A stretch of DNA of 60,804 nt from an uncultured Phycisphaerales bacterium (lineage in GTDB: Bacteria > Planctomycetota > Phycisphaerae > Phycisphaerales > UBA1924), in assembly GCA_937858155.1 (NCBI GenBank), contig CALLYM010000101.1, forward strand, positions 1 to 60,804. Direction: 5' to 3'. The notes below the pieces were generated by a model. It saw nothing but the letters and a program-made list of their open reading frames with translations, ran no database searches and was not told the DNA's origin. A program made the position numbers and the translations under genes. This document shows positions 26,834 through 35,520 of this stretch, one piece after another. Every line of letters starts with the position of its first letter. Within the stretch, counting starts at the first letter, position 1.

Positions 26834-27261
26834 ACCTCTCTGTTCACCACCACAAGAAAGAAGCGACGTTCGACCTCACGCCGATGATCGACGTGATTCT
26901 TCTGCTCATCGTGTTCTTCACGATGACCTCGCAGTTCAGCAAGAGCAACCGGTCGAGCATGGACCTGCCGCGTGAGAAGGGCGAACCCGCCGCGGCGCAC
27001 GCGCCCAACTCCCTGGTGATTGATGTCGCGCAGGACGGCACAATCACGGTGGAAGGGGCCAAGTACGACATGCAGTGGGTCGCGCAGACGCTCGCAAGGG
27101 CGGTCAAGGCCTCCCCCGCCGGCGCGTCGGGAGTGGACGTCATCGTCCGTGCCGACCGCCATTGCCCCACGGGCAGCCTCGATCGGGTTGTTGCCGCGAT
27201 GAAGGTCGCAGGGATCACGCGGTGGAAGCTCGCCGCCAGCGGCGAGGAGGGGATGCAGTGA
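26830..27261 (+). CDS. exbD: ExbD/TolR biopolymer transport protein (first copy)
   Basis: Bitopic partner of ExbB, 143 residues. GTG start at 26830 overlapping the exbB stop. The N-terminal cytoplasmic segment is followed by FDLTPMIDVILLLIVFF with the essential channel Asp21, one TM helix, and a periplasmic ExbD domain (about residues 55-143: LVIDVAQDGTITVEG, VIVRADRHCPTG, VVAAMKVAGI). Its stop overlaps the second exbD by four bases. The frame stays open upstream inside exbB, but only this region has ExbD character. Confidence 0.94.
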   Translation: MNLSVHHHKKEATFDLTPMIDVILLLIVFFTMTSQFSKSNRSSMDLPREKGEPAAAHAPNSLVIDVAQDGTITVEGAKYDMQWVAQTLARAVKASPAGASGVDVIVRADRHCPTGSLDRVVAAMKVAGITRWKLAASGEEGMQ

Positions 27262-27695
27262 GGCTCTCACGGCGTCGAACGGGGCGTCTGGAAGTGGAGG
27301 ACCTGCGCCTCCCCCTCATCGCCCTCATCGATGTGGTGCTGTTCCTCCTGTTCTACTTCATTATCGCGGGCACGATGGCGGGAGCGGAAACGGAACTGCC
27401 TACCGCGCTGGGCACGTCGCGCAGCGGACCGGGGCAGAGCAGCAGCCTGCAGCCGCAGGTGCTGTCGATCGTGTGGGTGACCGGCGCGGGCGACAGCCAC
27501 GCCGAGTTCCGCCTCGGCCAGCGCACCATGCGCGAGCGTCGCACACTCCAGAATGTGCTGGCGGCCCTGCCCAAGGACGTTGGTCTCATCGTGAAACCGG
27601 GCGCGGACGTGCCGGTGGAAGCTACCGCGACGGCCATACAGGCGGCCCGGGATGCGGGGTTCCGCCGGATCAGCTACGCGCCCAGCGGGTCCTGA
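27258..27695 (+). CDS. ExbD/TolR-like protein (second, divergent copy)
   Basis: A second ExbD-like subunit of 145 residues, with GTG start overlapping the first. The TM segment is LPLIALIDVVLFLLFYFII with Asp25 at the channel position. The periplasmic part is shorter and more divergent than in the first copy, but ends in the usual pattern (GLIVKPGADVPVEATATAI, then AARDAGFRRISYA). Pairs of exbD genes behind one exbB are common in planctomycetes. Its last 22 bases overlap the 3' end of lpxK on the other strand, so the two operons converge with no room for a terminator. Confidence 0.88.
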   Translation: MRLSRRRTGRLEVEDLRLPLIALIDVVLFLLFYFIIAGTMAGAETELPTALGTSRSGPGQSSSLQPQVLSIVWVTGAGDSHAEFRLGQRTMRERRTLQNVLAALPKDVGLIVKPGADVPVEATATAIQAARDAGFRRISYAPSGS

Positions 27696-28732
27696 GAGTG
27701 AGCATCGCTCCCGGCCTTCGCCATCACGCTGTCGAGGAGTGACGAGAGCGGCGATGAGTCCACGCGGAATTCCAGGTTGGGCACCGCCACGGGCACGGGC
27801 CACTCGAAACGGGAGAGTTTGGTCCAGTCTTTCCGCGTGACCAGCAGCGTGTCTGCGTTGCGTGATGCCAGCATCTCACGGATGCGGCGCACCGTGGTCG
27901 GCCCGTAGGGGTCATGGTCGCGGAGCACGACCTGTGCCGTCACCTGCGTGTGTCTGCGCGCTTGGGCGAGGAATGCCCCCGGGTTGCCGATGGCGCAGCA
28001 GGCAAGGGGTCTTCGGGACCGCAGCCACTCGGGCGTCTCAAGGGCGGACGTGCGTGCAGAAGAGATGGCCAGAGACGCCCACTCATGCGATGCGGTCAGT
28101 ATGGGAGTGCCCGCCCGCACCACTCTTTCAAGCCTTGCCCGCAGGGAATCCAGGTGCCTGGGTTCCACCACTTCGGCGTGCGTCAGCACCACAGCGTGTG
28201 CGCGTTGCAGGTTCTCGACGGGTTCCCGCATCCATCCGGCGGGCAGGAGGCGGTCCGCGAACGGGTCGCGCGTCGCGTCGATCAGCACGATGTCAAGCTG
28301 GCGGGCAATCTGGCGGTGCTGAAATCCGTCGTCGAGGACAACACAGTCCGCACGTGCGCCCTGCTCGGACGCGAAGAGCGAGAGGAGCCCTTCGATTCGG
28401 TTGGCCTGCACCACCATGGGCAGGTCGGGGAACGCAACGCGGTATTCTGACGCCTCGTCCGAAAGGCCGCGCTGCTGTGCGTACCCGCGCATCGCGACGC
28501 AGGGCCAAGCCCCGCGCGCGCGGAGCATGCGGAGCAGCAGCAGCACCATGGGAGTTTTCCCGGTGCCACCGACGCTGAGGTTGCCCACGCTGATGACGGG
28601 GCGGTCAAGCTCGACCACACCGCGTCGTGCTTGAAAAGCCTCATTGCGTCGGCCGATGACCCAGCGGTACACGCGCTCGGCGGGCAAGCTCAGTGGGCGG
28701 AGGATGGCGGGCAGTGGCCCGTGCTCGGTCAT
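27674..28732 (-). CDS. lpxK: Tetraacyldisaccharide 4'-kinase LpxK
   Basis: Inner-membrane-associated kinase of lipid A synthesis that phosphorylates the 4' position of the disaccharide. 352 residues. P-loop at residues 50-60 (GNLSVGGTGKT), FQHR in VVLDDGFQHRQIARQLDIV (typical DDGFQH), and the C-terminal LLVTRKDWTKLSRF signature. The start overlaps the stop of the upstream membrane protein gene (ATGA). The 3' end overlaps the second exbD by 22 bases. It implies an LPS-bearing outer membrane, as do the lptE-like and bamD-like genes near 42 kb. Confidence 0.94.
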   Translation of the reverse strand: MTEHGPLPAILRPLSLPAERVYRWVIGRRNEAFQARRGVVELDRPVISVGNLSVGGTGKTPMVLLLLRMLRARGAWPCVAMRGYAQQRGLSDEASEYRVAFPDLPMVVQANRIEGLLSLFASEQGARADCVVLDDGFQHRQIARQLDIVLIDATRDPFADRLLPAGWMREPVENLQRAHAVVLTHAEVVEPRHLDSLRARLERVVRAGTPILTASHEWASLAISSARTSALETPEWLRSRRPLACCAIGNPGAFLAQARRHTQVTAQVVLRDHDPYGPTTVRRIREMLASRNADTLLVTRKDWTKLSRFEWPVPVAVPNLEFRVDSSPLSSLLDSVMAKAGSDAHSQDPLGA

Positions 28733-29166
28733 TCAGCGGGAGGGTCTGCACCCTGGCGCGTGTTTGCAACTTGCGTTCCAGGGGTGCCGAGCGCAACCCC
28801 CTGGCCACGGTCGCGGCCCCTGATGAATTCGGCCCGCAGGTCACGCCTTGCCTTGTGTGCGAGTACGAACGTCGCGCACAGGTCGAGCGCGGCCAGGGCC
28901 ACGACGATGATGATGAGGCCTGATGCGGCCATCCATGTGAGCACAAAGCGGCGGTGGTCTGTTGTGTCCACCACACCAAAGCCGTACGCCAGCACGGGGA
29001 TCGCGAGCATCATCACGAGTCCGTTGGCGGTGCGGAGCCGCTTGCGGGCCGCGGGCATCTCTGCCCGTGCGAGCGATATCCAATGCCCCGCCGTCACCAG
29101 GAGCGCGACCACCGCCATAGGCAGGACGAACCACGCGGGTGCGATGGACTGCGCGACGGTTGACAT
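28729..29166 (-). CDS. Small membrane protein with three or four predicted helices
   Basis: A 145-residue membrane protein of unknown function between maf and lpxK. ATG at 29166 (MSTVAQSIAPAWFVLPMAVV) is preferred over the in-frame upstream start at 29208, which would add 14 polar residues. Predicted hydrophobic segments: about residues 10-30, 50-66 (ANGLVMMLAIPVLAYGFGVV) and 78-105 (MAASGLIIIVVALAALDLCA), then a basic cytoplasmic tail. Its stop overlaps the lpxK start (ATGA), suggesting translational coupling. Confidence 0.78.
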   Translation of the reverse strand: MSTVAQSIAPAWFVLPMAVVALLVTAGHWISLARAEMPAARKRLRTANGLVMMLAIPVLAYGFGVVDTTDHRRFVLTWMAASGLIIIVVALAALDLCATFVLAHKARRDLRAEFIRGRDRGQGVALGTPGTQVANTRQGADPPAE

Positions 29167-29221
29167 GCGGAGGGAGATACGCGGGGAAGCCGTGTGGGGA
29201 TTCAGCAATGCACGATGGGGG

Positions 29222-29893
29222 TCAGTTGATCCGCTCGAGCCTGCGGACCAGGGCGTTCATGGGCAGCCCCATGATGGTGGTGTGGTCGCCTTCGAAGTGG
29301 ATGGGCCAGCCTGCGCTGATCCGTTCCGAAAGGTTGTAGGCCCCGGCCTTGCCTTGCCACTGCCCGGAATCGATGTATGCAAGGATCTGTGCATCGCTCA
29401 CGACGCCGAACCGGACTCGGGCACGGTCGGTGAAGATGTGACGCCTGTTCTCCGGCAGGGATTCCATGGGCCCATCGTGCCCGCGCAGGTCGAGGAGCGC
29501 GACGCCCGTGAGCACGTCGTGTTCGGTGTGCACAAACGATCGGATGATGCCCTCGGCCTCCGACGCATCGACCGGCGTGCCGATCAGACGGTTGTCCATG
29601 AGGCACGCGGTATCCGCACCCAGGACGATCCGCCCGCCCTGGTCGCGCGCCTGCGGCTGGCACGCGCCCGCCCACGCTTTGAGATAGGCGAGGGAAGCCA
29701 CCCATTGCGCGGGTGATACCGCGCCGGGTACCAGCACCCCATCCTCAAAGCCTGGCTGGATGACCTCGTGCGGTATGTCGTGCTCGGTCAGGAGGGCGCG
29801 CCTGCGCGGCGAGCGGCTCGCCAGCAGGACGAACGGTCGCGTGCGACGCGCGGTCGGAGTTGGTGGGGCGGGGGTTGTCACGGTGGCGACCAT
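29222..29893 (-). CDS. maf: Maf-family nucleoside triphosphate pyrophosphatase
   Basis: House-cleaning enzyme that hydrolyses non-canonical or m7G-type nucleotides to monophosphates. 223 residues. Motifs: LLASRSPRRRALL (the ASxSPRR signature), VLGADTACLMDNRLIGTP with the catalytic Asp, and GKAGAYNLSER near the C-terminus. ATG at 29893 precedes an Ala/Pro/Thr-rich stretch of about 15 residues before the fold; an upstream start at 29926 is possible. It is followed 55 bases later by the small membrane protein gene and then lpxK, one likely operon. Confidence 0.92.
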   Translation of the reverse strand: MVATVTTPAPPTPTARRTRPFVLLASRSPRRRALLTEHDIPHEVIQPGFEDGVLVPGAVSPAQWVASLAYLKAWAGACQPQARDQGGRIVLGADTACLMDNRLIGTPVDASEAEGIIRSFVHTEHDVLTGVALLDLRGHDGPMESLPENRRHIFTDRARVRFGVVSDAQILAYIDSGQWQGKAGAYNLSERISAGWPIHFEGDHTTIMGLPMNALVRRLERIN

Positions 29894-30039
29894 GGCGTTT
29901 TGGGCACTGGCGTTCGGCGGCCTCACTCGGCACAGTTGTTCGGGGCGGGTGGTGCTACGTTTCGGCGTTCTCCGCGGGTCGGGATGATGATTTGTTGTGG
30001 GGCAATCCGGGCGAGGGAACGGACTTAGGATCGATTACC

Positions 30040-30915
30040 ATGGCAGCGCCGCAGCATCCCGGAACAGGTGCCCCGACGGCGTCCAGAGACAGTCACTCTG
30101 GCAGCCGCATTCCCCACGCGCACCTCGTCCAGCTCAATATTGCGTGGCACGATAAAAGCGTCAATCATGAGCGCGTCCGGCAGTTGTTGGACAAGGTGGA
30201 CGTCCAGCGGGGAGACCTCATCCTCCTCCCGGAGATGTTCGATACGGGATTTTCCTTCGCATTCGAGGACACGAATGACAAGGACGGGCGGACGCTGACG
30301 TTCCTGGTGGAACTCGCCCAAGACACAGGGGCGATCGTGCAGGGCGGGCGCACTGTCGCGCCGTGCCATGCCTGCAACGCGAGTAACGTCATGACCGTTG
30401 TCTCGGGAGACGGGCAGGGGCGCGTTCTTGCGGAGTATGCGAAGATGAAGCTCTTTTCCCCGGGCGGGGAGGATGGACGCTTTGAGAAGGGCCGCGGTGT
30501 GAAGACCTTTGAGTGGTCTGGGATGCGCGTGATGCCCGCCGTGTGTTACGACCTGAGGTTTCCTGAGTTGTTCCGCGCCGGGCTTGCGCTTGGGGCCGAG
30601 GTCATCGCCCTGGGCGCGTGCTGGCCCAGCGTGCGTCAGGCGCACTGGCGGGCGTTACTGGTCGCGCGGGCGATCGAAAACCAGTGCATTGTCCTGGGCG
30701 TCAATAGGGTGGGAGACGACCCACCCAAGACCACCCTGGGTGTGGGGTTGACGCCCGGTCTGCATTACGCGGGAGGTACGGTCGCGGTTGGGCCCAAGGG
30801 TGACGTCCTGGGTGAGCTGGCAGACCAGTCGGGGGTTTTGAGCGTTGCGTGCGACCTAGGCGCAGTCCATGACTGGCGGGCCAAGTTCCCGGCCTGGAAG
30901 GACGCAGGGCTCTAG
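30040..30915 (+). CDS. Omega-amidase-like carbon-nitrogen hydrolase (nitrilase superfamily)
   Basis: A 291-residue nitrilase-superfamily enzyme. The Glu-Lys-Cys triad is visible: E65 in LLPEMFDTGF, K135 in EYAKMKLFSPGGE, and C169 in PAVCYDLRFPELFR. The segment ACWPSVRQAHWRALLVARAIENQ (in two parts, CWPSVRQAHWRAL and LVARAIENQ) is characteristic of omega-amidase/Nit2/YafV-type proteins, which deamidate 2-oxoglutaramate or 2-oxosuccinamate in glutamine transamination. The exact substrate cannot be fixed. ATG at 30040 has TTAGGA upstream. It diverges from maf across about 146 bases. Confidence 0.9.
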   Translation: MAAPQHPGTGAPTASRDSHSGSRIPHAHLVQLNIAWHDKSVNHERVRQLLDKVDVQRGDLILLPEMFDTGFSFAFEDTNDKDGRTLTFLVELAQDTGAIVQGGRTVAPCHACNASNVMTVVSGDGQGRVLAEYAKMKLFSPGGEDGRFEKGRGVKTFEWSGMRVMPAVCYDLRFPELFRAGLALGAEVIALGACWPSVRQAHWRALLVARAIENQCIVLGVNRVGDDPPKTTLGVGLTPGLHYAGGTVAVGPKGDVLGELADQSGVLSVACDLGAVHDWRAKFPAWKDAGL

Positions 30916-31107
30916 AACCACGACGCGTCGTCGCTCGTACGTGGGGGCGCGGGAGTTGCGCGAGAAGGCGTCAAAACTTACAAATTCGTTGTTTACACCA
31001 GCGCGTGTTGAAGTGTGTTTCCGGTCGTCCCGATAAGTGCTGTAACCGCCCGTGGACGGGCAGGCGAACACATCTACGCGCCGCGAGGAGCCGGATTGGT
31101 CCACACC

Positions 31108-32052
31108 ATGCAACCCATCGAGGATGCGAAGTCGCGCGTGCTCATCGTGGACGACGCGGTGGAGGTCCACCGGTTGCTCCGCGCGCGGTTGAAGGACGAC
31201 GATCTGGAATTCACGTCCGCGTTCAGCGCCAGTGAGGCGCTCGAGAAGGCGGTTTCGTGGCGGCCTGACCTGATCCTGCTCGATATCGTGCTGGGGGGGG
31301 ACGATGGGCTCCGGCTGCTCCGCACGCTGAAGGCGGATGAACGCACGCGGGATGTCCCCGTGATCGTCCTGTCGGCCCAGCAATCTCCGGAGCAGAAGGT
31401 CCTCGCGTTCGACCTGGGCGCAGTGGACTACATCACGAAGCCGTTCGAAATGGTCGAGCTCCGGGTCCGACTCCGCGCGGCCCTGCGGGTGCATCAACTG
31501 GTGCAGATGCTCGCCGTCAAGGCGCAGATCGACGGGCTCACGGGGCTGTGGAACCGTGCGTTCTTCGACCACCGCTGGCGGGAGGAGTACGCCCGGTGTC
31601 AGCGACACCAGCACCCACTGTGCCTGGCGTTCATCGATATCGATCACTTCAAGCGCGTGAACGACAAGTTCGGGCACCCCGTGGGGGACCTGGTGCTGCA
31701 GAACGTCGCACGCGTCCTGCGGCGCGAGTGCCGCCAGAGCGATCTCGTGTGCCGGTACGGCGGCGAGGAGTTCGTGATTGTTATGCCGGATACGCACCCG
31801 CGCGACGCGGCGACGCTGTGCCACCGCCTGCGCGCGGCCATCGAGGAGATGGTCTGGTCGAGGTCGACGGAGCTCCACGTGACTGTTTCGATCGGTGTCG
31901 CCGGGTCCACGGGATCCACTGTTCTCAGCGTCGACCAGTGGGTAGAACTGGCGGACAAGAACCTCTACCTGGGCAAGCGGAGCGGTCGCAACCGTGTGGT
32001 TGTCACAGAGGTTCCCTCGGGGCCTGGCCTCACTGGTCGTGAGGCGGTCTAG
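31108..32052 (+). CDS. Response regulator with GGDEF domain (diguanylate cyclase)
   Basis: A 314-residue signalling protein. REC domain 8-127: acidic pair in LIVDDAVEV, phospho-acceptor D59 in LILLDIVLGG, T/S near VIVLSAQQ, and K111 in DYITKPFEM. It is linked by a short helix to a GGDEF domain (140-310) with the active-site motif GGEEF at 218-222 and the product-inhibition I-site RxxD at 209-212, exactly five residues upstream. All residues for c-di-GMP synthesis and feedback inhibition are therefore present. ATG at 31108 is chosen as the start of the REC domain; the frame is open to 31015. Cytoplasmic. No histidine kinase adjoins. Confidence 0.93.
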   Translation: MQPIEDAKSRVLIVDDAVEVHRLLRARLKDDDLEFTSAFSASEALEKAVSWRPDLILLDIVLGGDDGLRLLRTLKADERTRDVPVIVLSAQQSPEQKVLAFDLGAVDYITKPFEMVELRVRLRAALRVHQLVQMLAVKAQIDGLTGLWNRAFFDHRWREEYARCQRHQHPLCLAFIDIDHFKRVNDKFGHPVGDLVLQNVARVLRRECRQSDLVCRYGGEEFVIVMPDTHPRDAATLCHRLRAAIEEMVWSRSTELHVTVSIGVAGSTGSTVLSVDQWVELADKNLYLGKRSGRNRVVVTEVPSGPGLTGREAV

Positions 32053-32057
32053 GCCGT

Positions 32058-32723
32058 TCAGAAGACGATGGAAAGCAACTCGGCGGGCGTCTTGGCGACA
32101 TGGTCGGGGCGTGTCGCGAGCAATTCCGCCTCGTCGTGCGCGCCCCAGGTCGCGGCGCATGTGCGCGCCCCCGCCGCCTTGCCCATGTGGATGTCGAATG
32201 TGGCATCGCCCACGACGAGGGTGGTGCCGAGGTCGGTGATATTCAGGCGTTCGGCCGCGACAAGCACAGTGTCGGGCTCCGGCTTGTAGCGCTGCACCTG
32301 ATCGCTGCCAACGACAGTGGCAAAGTGGTGCAGGAATCCTACATGGCGCAGGTTCATTTCCGCCGGGCCGACGCGTTTACTGGTCACGATCGCCATGGGA
32401 ACGTTCGCCCGTGCGCATGCGAGGAGGAGGTCGGCGACGCCCTCGAACGGACTCACGAGCGAGGGCGTCAGGCGTGCGTAGTGCGAGCGGTAGGTCGTGA
32501 TGATGTCCTGCACTTTCGCCGCCGACAATGACACGCCCAGTCGAGCGGCGTGCGCCGGGATGGACCGCTCGAGCGGGATGCCCATCGTGGCACGAACGTC
32601 CTTTGCCGAGGGCTCTTCTAGGCCGTGCTCGCGGCAGGCGATTCGGAAACTCTCGACAATGCAGGCCGCCGAATCTATGAGCGTGCCGTCGAGGTCAAAG
32701 AGGATGGCGGAGCACTGCGGCAA
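32058..32723 (-). CDS. HAD-superfamily phosphatase (phosphoglycolate phosphatase-like)
   Basis: A 221-residue HAD hydrolase of the Gph/PgmB type. Motif I ILFDLDGTLIDS (nucleophile Asp10, acid Asp12), a helical cap (about residues 18-85), motif II MAIVTSKRVG, motif III Lys in YKPEPDT, and motif IV VVGDATFDIHMG. Phosphoglycolate phosphatase is the likely assignment but not certain. The start is TTG at 32723, because a stop lies directly upstream in frame; no strong ribosome site is visible. It converges on the diguanylate cyclase gene (5-base gap). Confidence 0.88.
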   Translation of the reverse strand: MPQCSAILFDLDGTLIDSAACIVESFRIACREHGLEEPSAKDVRATMGIPLERSIPAHAARLGVSLSAAKVQDIITTYRSHYARLTPSLVSPFEGVADLLLACARANVPMAIVTSKRVGPAEMNLRHVGFLHHFATVVGSDQVQRYKPEPDTVLVAAERLNITDLGTTLVVGDATFDIHMGKAAGARTCAATWGAHDEAELLATRPDHVAKTPAELLSIVF

Positions 32724-32766
32724 TCACGAGCAGCGTAGTGCGCCAAGGTGCCCGGGTTCCCGAGGG

Positions 32767-33430
32767 TCAGAGGCAGTTCGTACCGTCCCACCGGTTGAGA
32801 CTTCGCGTGTCTGACCAGACCCAAAGTTGTCCTTGGACGACGAATGCGCGGAGTCCGAACCCCGACGGGGGTGCGGGGCCCGGGGTCCCACGATTGACCG
32901 TCCCAACTTGCCACACCGTGGTCGTCGGGCGTGAAGAGGCCGAAGGCCACGAGCCGGCCCTGGAAACTCTCAAGGTCCTGCACACCCACGCTGTCGAGTC
33001 GGGAGAGGCCGGGAACTGCGTGCCATTGCCCATTGACCAGCCGTGCGACGAGCACGACCTCCTCGGGATTGTGCACGAGATGAAGGGAACCTCCCGCGTA
33101 CAGATCCCCGTTATGCACGGCGAGCGTGAGAACCCGGCCATCGGCGATGCCGGTTCCCAATCCCTCGATCGTGTCGCCGTTTCGCACCGCGACGCACATC
33201 GCCCGCGAAGTGCCGGCCACGGCAAAGTCGCCACCGAAGACGGTGCGGGGAGACGCCGGGCCGGCGCCGTCCGGGTCCCACTCCGTGATGCAATGAACGC
33301 GGGCGGAATCTCCGGATCCGACTCCGGCAATGCCGAACCCTGGCAGCCACTCGCCGCATTGGGCCACGCAGGTCACGGCCTTGAGCGATAGCACGAAGGC
33401 GGCCACGAAAGCATGAAGGCCAAGACGCAT
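32767..33430 (-). pseudogene. Secreted WDG-repeat protein disrupted by a frameshift
   Basis: Starts ATG 33430 with a signal peptide (MRLGLHAFVAAFVLSLKAVT). Its sequence is similar to the N-terminal part of the protein ending at 13703 (WDPDGAGPxxPRTVFGGDF, then AxWDGxxW repeats). Coding is good to about 32890 (VASWDGQSWDPGP). After that the frame gives Arg/Pro-rich nonsense and runs into the HAD gene to 32675, while the neighbouring frame gives a sensible end (GFGLRAFVVQGQLWVWSDTR then SLNRWDGTNCL and a stop at 32767). One extra base among the G/C runs at 32861-32885 would explain it. With the shift corrected it no longer overlaps the HAD gene. It lacks the dockerin tail. Either a true pseudogene or an assembly error. 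Confidence 0.75.
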
Positions 33431-33493
33431 GAGGGCCTCCTCGTTTACGGGACATGGAATGGTACATTCATTAGTGCGGCATAGACCGGATGC

Positions 33494-33514
33494 AAAAACC
33501 CGCCTTGCGGCGGG
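33494..33514 (-). terminator. Terminator downstream of glutamate dehydrogenase
   Basis: CCCGCC TTGC GGCGGG forms a tight six-base-pair hairpin (33499-33514). On the minus strand it is followed by five T (33494-33498). It lies 37 bases after the gdhA stop. Confidence 0.75.
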
Positions 33515-33550
33515 CTTTGTTCGAACACTCATGCAACCGGCGTGGCCTGT

Positions 33551-34957
33551 TCAGGGGAATATGCCGCGGAGTTCGTACGCGGCCTTCAGGCGTTCCAGCG
33601 CGCCGATGTACGCCGCGGTGCGCAGGCTGCACTTGTACTTCTTGCGGGCGTCGCGGGCGCGCCGTGCGGCGGCGACCATGTGCTTGTTGAGCTTGCGGTC
33701 CACATCCTCAAGCTCCCACTGGACGCAGGTCTTGTTCTGGACCCACTCGAAGTAGGACACGGTGACGCCGCCCGCGTTGCACAGGATGGCGGGCATCACC
33801 TCGATGCCGCGTTCTTCCAGCACACGCTCCCCCGCCGGCGTGGTGGGGGCGTTGGCGCCTTCCGCCACGACCTTGCAGTGCAGCAGCTTGGCCTGCTCGG
33901 GCTGGATCATCTGCTCGAGCGCGGCGGGGACGAATACGTCCACCTTGCACCCGTAGAACTCCTCGGGCGTCGCCACGTCCGCGGCCTTGAAGCCCCGCAC
34001 GCCGCCCACACGCATCACATGCTGGGCGAGAGCGTGGGCATCGATGCCCTGGTCGTTGATGAGCGCGCCGGTATGGTCCATGGCCGCGACCATCTTGGCG
34101 CCCTTGTCCTGAAGGATGCGGGCGGTCCACGAGCCGACGTTGCCGAAGCCCAGCACGCTGAACTTCATGTGACGGATGTCCACGCCGATCTCGGGGAGCA
34201 TCTCGACGAGGGTGTCCACGACGCCCTGGCCGGTGGCCTTTTCCCGTCCCAGGCTGCCGCCGTACTCGACGGGCTTGCCCGTGATGACAGCCTCTGGCTG
34301 GTGTCCGCCGACCTCGGAGAGGAACGAGTAGGTATCGGCGATCCAGGCCATGTGCTGGGCGTTACTGCCGACGTCGGGCGCGGGGATGTCGTAGTCGGGC
34401 CCGATCTGGTGTGCGATCGCGGCGGTGAAGCGGCGGACGATGCGCTCCATCTCGCCCTTGCTGTGCTTGTACGGATCGACCTTGATGCCGCCCTTGCCGC
34501 CGCCGTAGGGGACGCCGACGAGCGAGCACTTCATGGTCATGAGGAACGCGAGGCTCTTTACGTCGTCCAGGTGCACGTCGTGGTGGAAGCGCAGGCCGCC
34601 CTTGTACGGGCCGAGAGCGTTGTTGTGCTGGACGCGGTAGCCCTTGAAGAGGCGGAAGTTTCCGTCGTCCATGCGCACGGGGAAGTGCACCATGATCTCG
34701 TTCTTGGGCTGCGCGAGGATGATCTTCATCTCGTGGGACAGACCCATGAGGTCCGCCGCCTGCAGCATGCTGCCGACCGTCTGGCGGTAGAGGTTGTTGG
34801 GATCGTCCTGGAAAGCGAGTTCGTGGAAGATCGGGTGATCGAACTCCTTGGGCCCCTTGCCGCCCTTGGCTGGGCTGCCGTTCTTGCCGGGCTTGCCGTG
34901 GGTGTTGGACGGTGCGGGTTTGGTTTTGGATGAAGCGGGCGTGGGGGCGCTGGCCAT
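33551..34957 (-). CDS. gdhA: Glutamate dehydrogenase (Glu/Leu/Phe/Val family)
   Basis: Cytoplasmic enzyme that interconverts glutamate and 2-oxoglutarate plus ammonia. 468 residues. Substrate-binding GPYKGGLRFH and MKCSLVGVPYGGGKGGI with the catalytic Lys; PAPDVGSNAQHMAW; the Rossmann SVLGFGNVGSWTA; and ILCNAGGVTVSYFEWVQN near the C-terminus. The first ~38 residues are a Lys/Pro/Ala/Gly-rich extension (MASAPTPASSKTKPAPSNTH ...) not usual in the family, probably disordered. ATG has AAGGGA upstream. It ends with its own terminator and diverges from the pseudo-receiver gene across 191 bases. Confidence 0.94.
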   Translation of the reverse strand: MASAPTPASSKTKPAPSNTHGKPGKNGSPAKGGKGPKEFDHPIFHELAFQDDPNNLYRQTVGSMLQAADLMGLSHEMKIILAQPKNEIMVHFPVRMDDGNFRLFKGYRVQHNNALGPYKGGLRFHHDVHLDDVKSLAFLMTMKCSLVGVPYGGGKGGIKVDPYKHSKGEMERIVRRFTAAIAHQIGPDYDIPAPDVGSNAQHMAWIADTYSFLSEVGGHQPEAVITGKPVEYGGSLGREKATGQGVVDTLVEMLPEIGVDIRHMKFSVLGFGNVGSWTARILQDKGAKMVAAMDHTGALINDQGIDAHALAQHVMRVGGVRGFKAADVATPEEFYGCKVDVFVPAALEQMIQPEQAKLLHCKVVAEGANAPTTPAGERVLEERGIEVMPAILCNAGGVTVSYFEWVQNKTCVQWELEDVDRKLNKHMVAAARRARDARKKYKCSLRTAAYIGALERLKAAYELRGIFP

Positions 34958-35148
34958 GTGCTGAAATCCCTTGGAATGGACGGAAAAACGGCGCGGGGGA
35001 CAGGAATCCCGCCTGAGCCATGATACCCCGCGACCCCCCGTTTTCTTGGCTCATGAACGCAAATTCAGCGCTCCGCGTCGGAGGCCTGAAGGACCGCCTA
35101 ACGTCGTGCCTCGCAGACACTTACCACACACCAAACGGACCGCGCTGC

Positions 35149-35520
35149 ATGATCCTCTACGCCGCCGCTGACCTTATCTGGGCTTCCAAAATCAAGGCAA
35201 CAGCCGACGCGCTGGGGCTGGCTGCCCGGCCCGTTCGGACGCCGGAGATGCTGACTGCCCGGCTGGCGGACACGCAGCCGACTGCTCTCATCGTGGACAT
35301 GGACAAAGGGGATGAGGGGCTGGCGCTGATCCGGAAGGCACGGGCGGCGTTGCCGACGCTTCGCATCGTTGCGTTCGGTCCCCACGTGGCGAAGGAGTTG
35401 TTGCAGGCGGCGCGTGACGCGGGGGCGAGTGATGTGATGACAAGGGGGGCGTTGGAGCACAACATGGAGGATGTGCTGATTGCGCTCGCGGCTTCCTCCG
35501 GCGGGGCACCATCATCATGA
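35149..35520 (+). CDS. Receiver-like (pseudo-receiver) protein
   Basis: A 123-residue CheY-like fold. The strand-helix pattern is right: Asp50 in ALIVDMDKG matches the phospho-acceptor and VMTRGAL matches the end of beta-5. The acidic pair of beta-1 is missing (ILYAAADLIW), and the conserved Lys is replaced by Arg99, so ordinary phosphorylation is doubtful. The start at 35149 (MILYAAADLIW) fits the fold; an ATG at 35053 would add 32 residues of no clear character. The stop overlaps the start of the next small gene (ATGA). No kinase is nearby. Function unknown; phosphorylation-independent signalling is inferred. Confidence 0.75.
   Translation: MILYAAADLIWASKIKATADALGLAARPVRTPEMLTARLADTQPTALIVDMDKGDEGLALIRKARAALPTLRIVAFGPHVAKELLQAARDAGASDVMTRGALEHNMEDVLIALAASSGGAPSS

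Noticed and set aside
35053-35148. Upstream ATG for the pseudo-receiver protein
   Set aside because: Would add 32 residues with no coding character; the fold starts at 35149.
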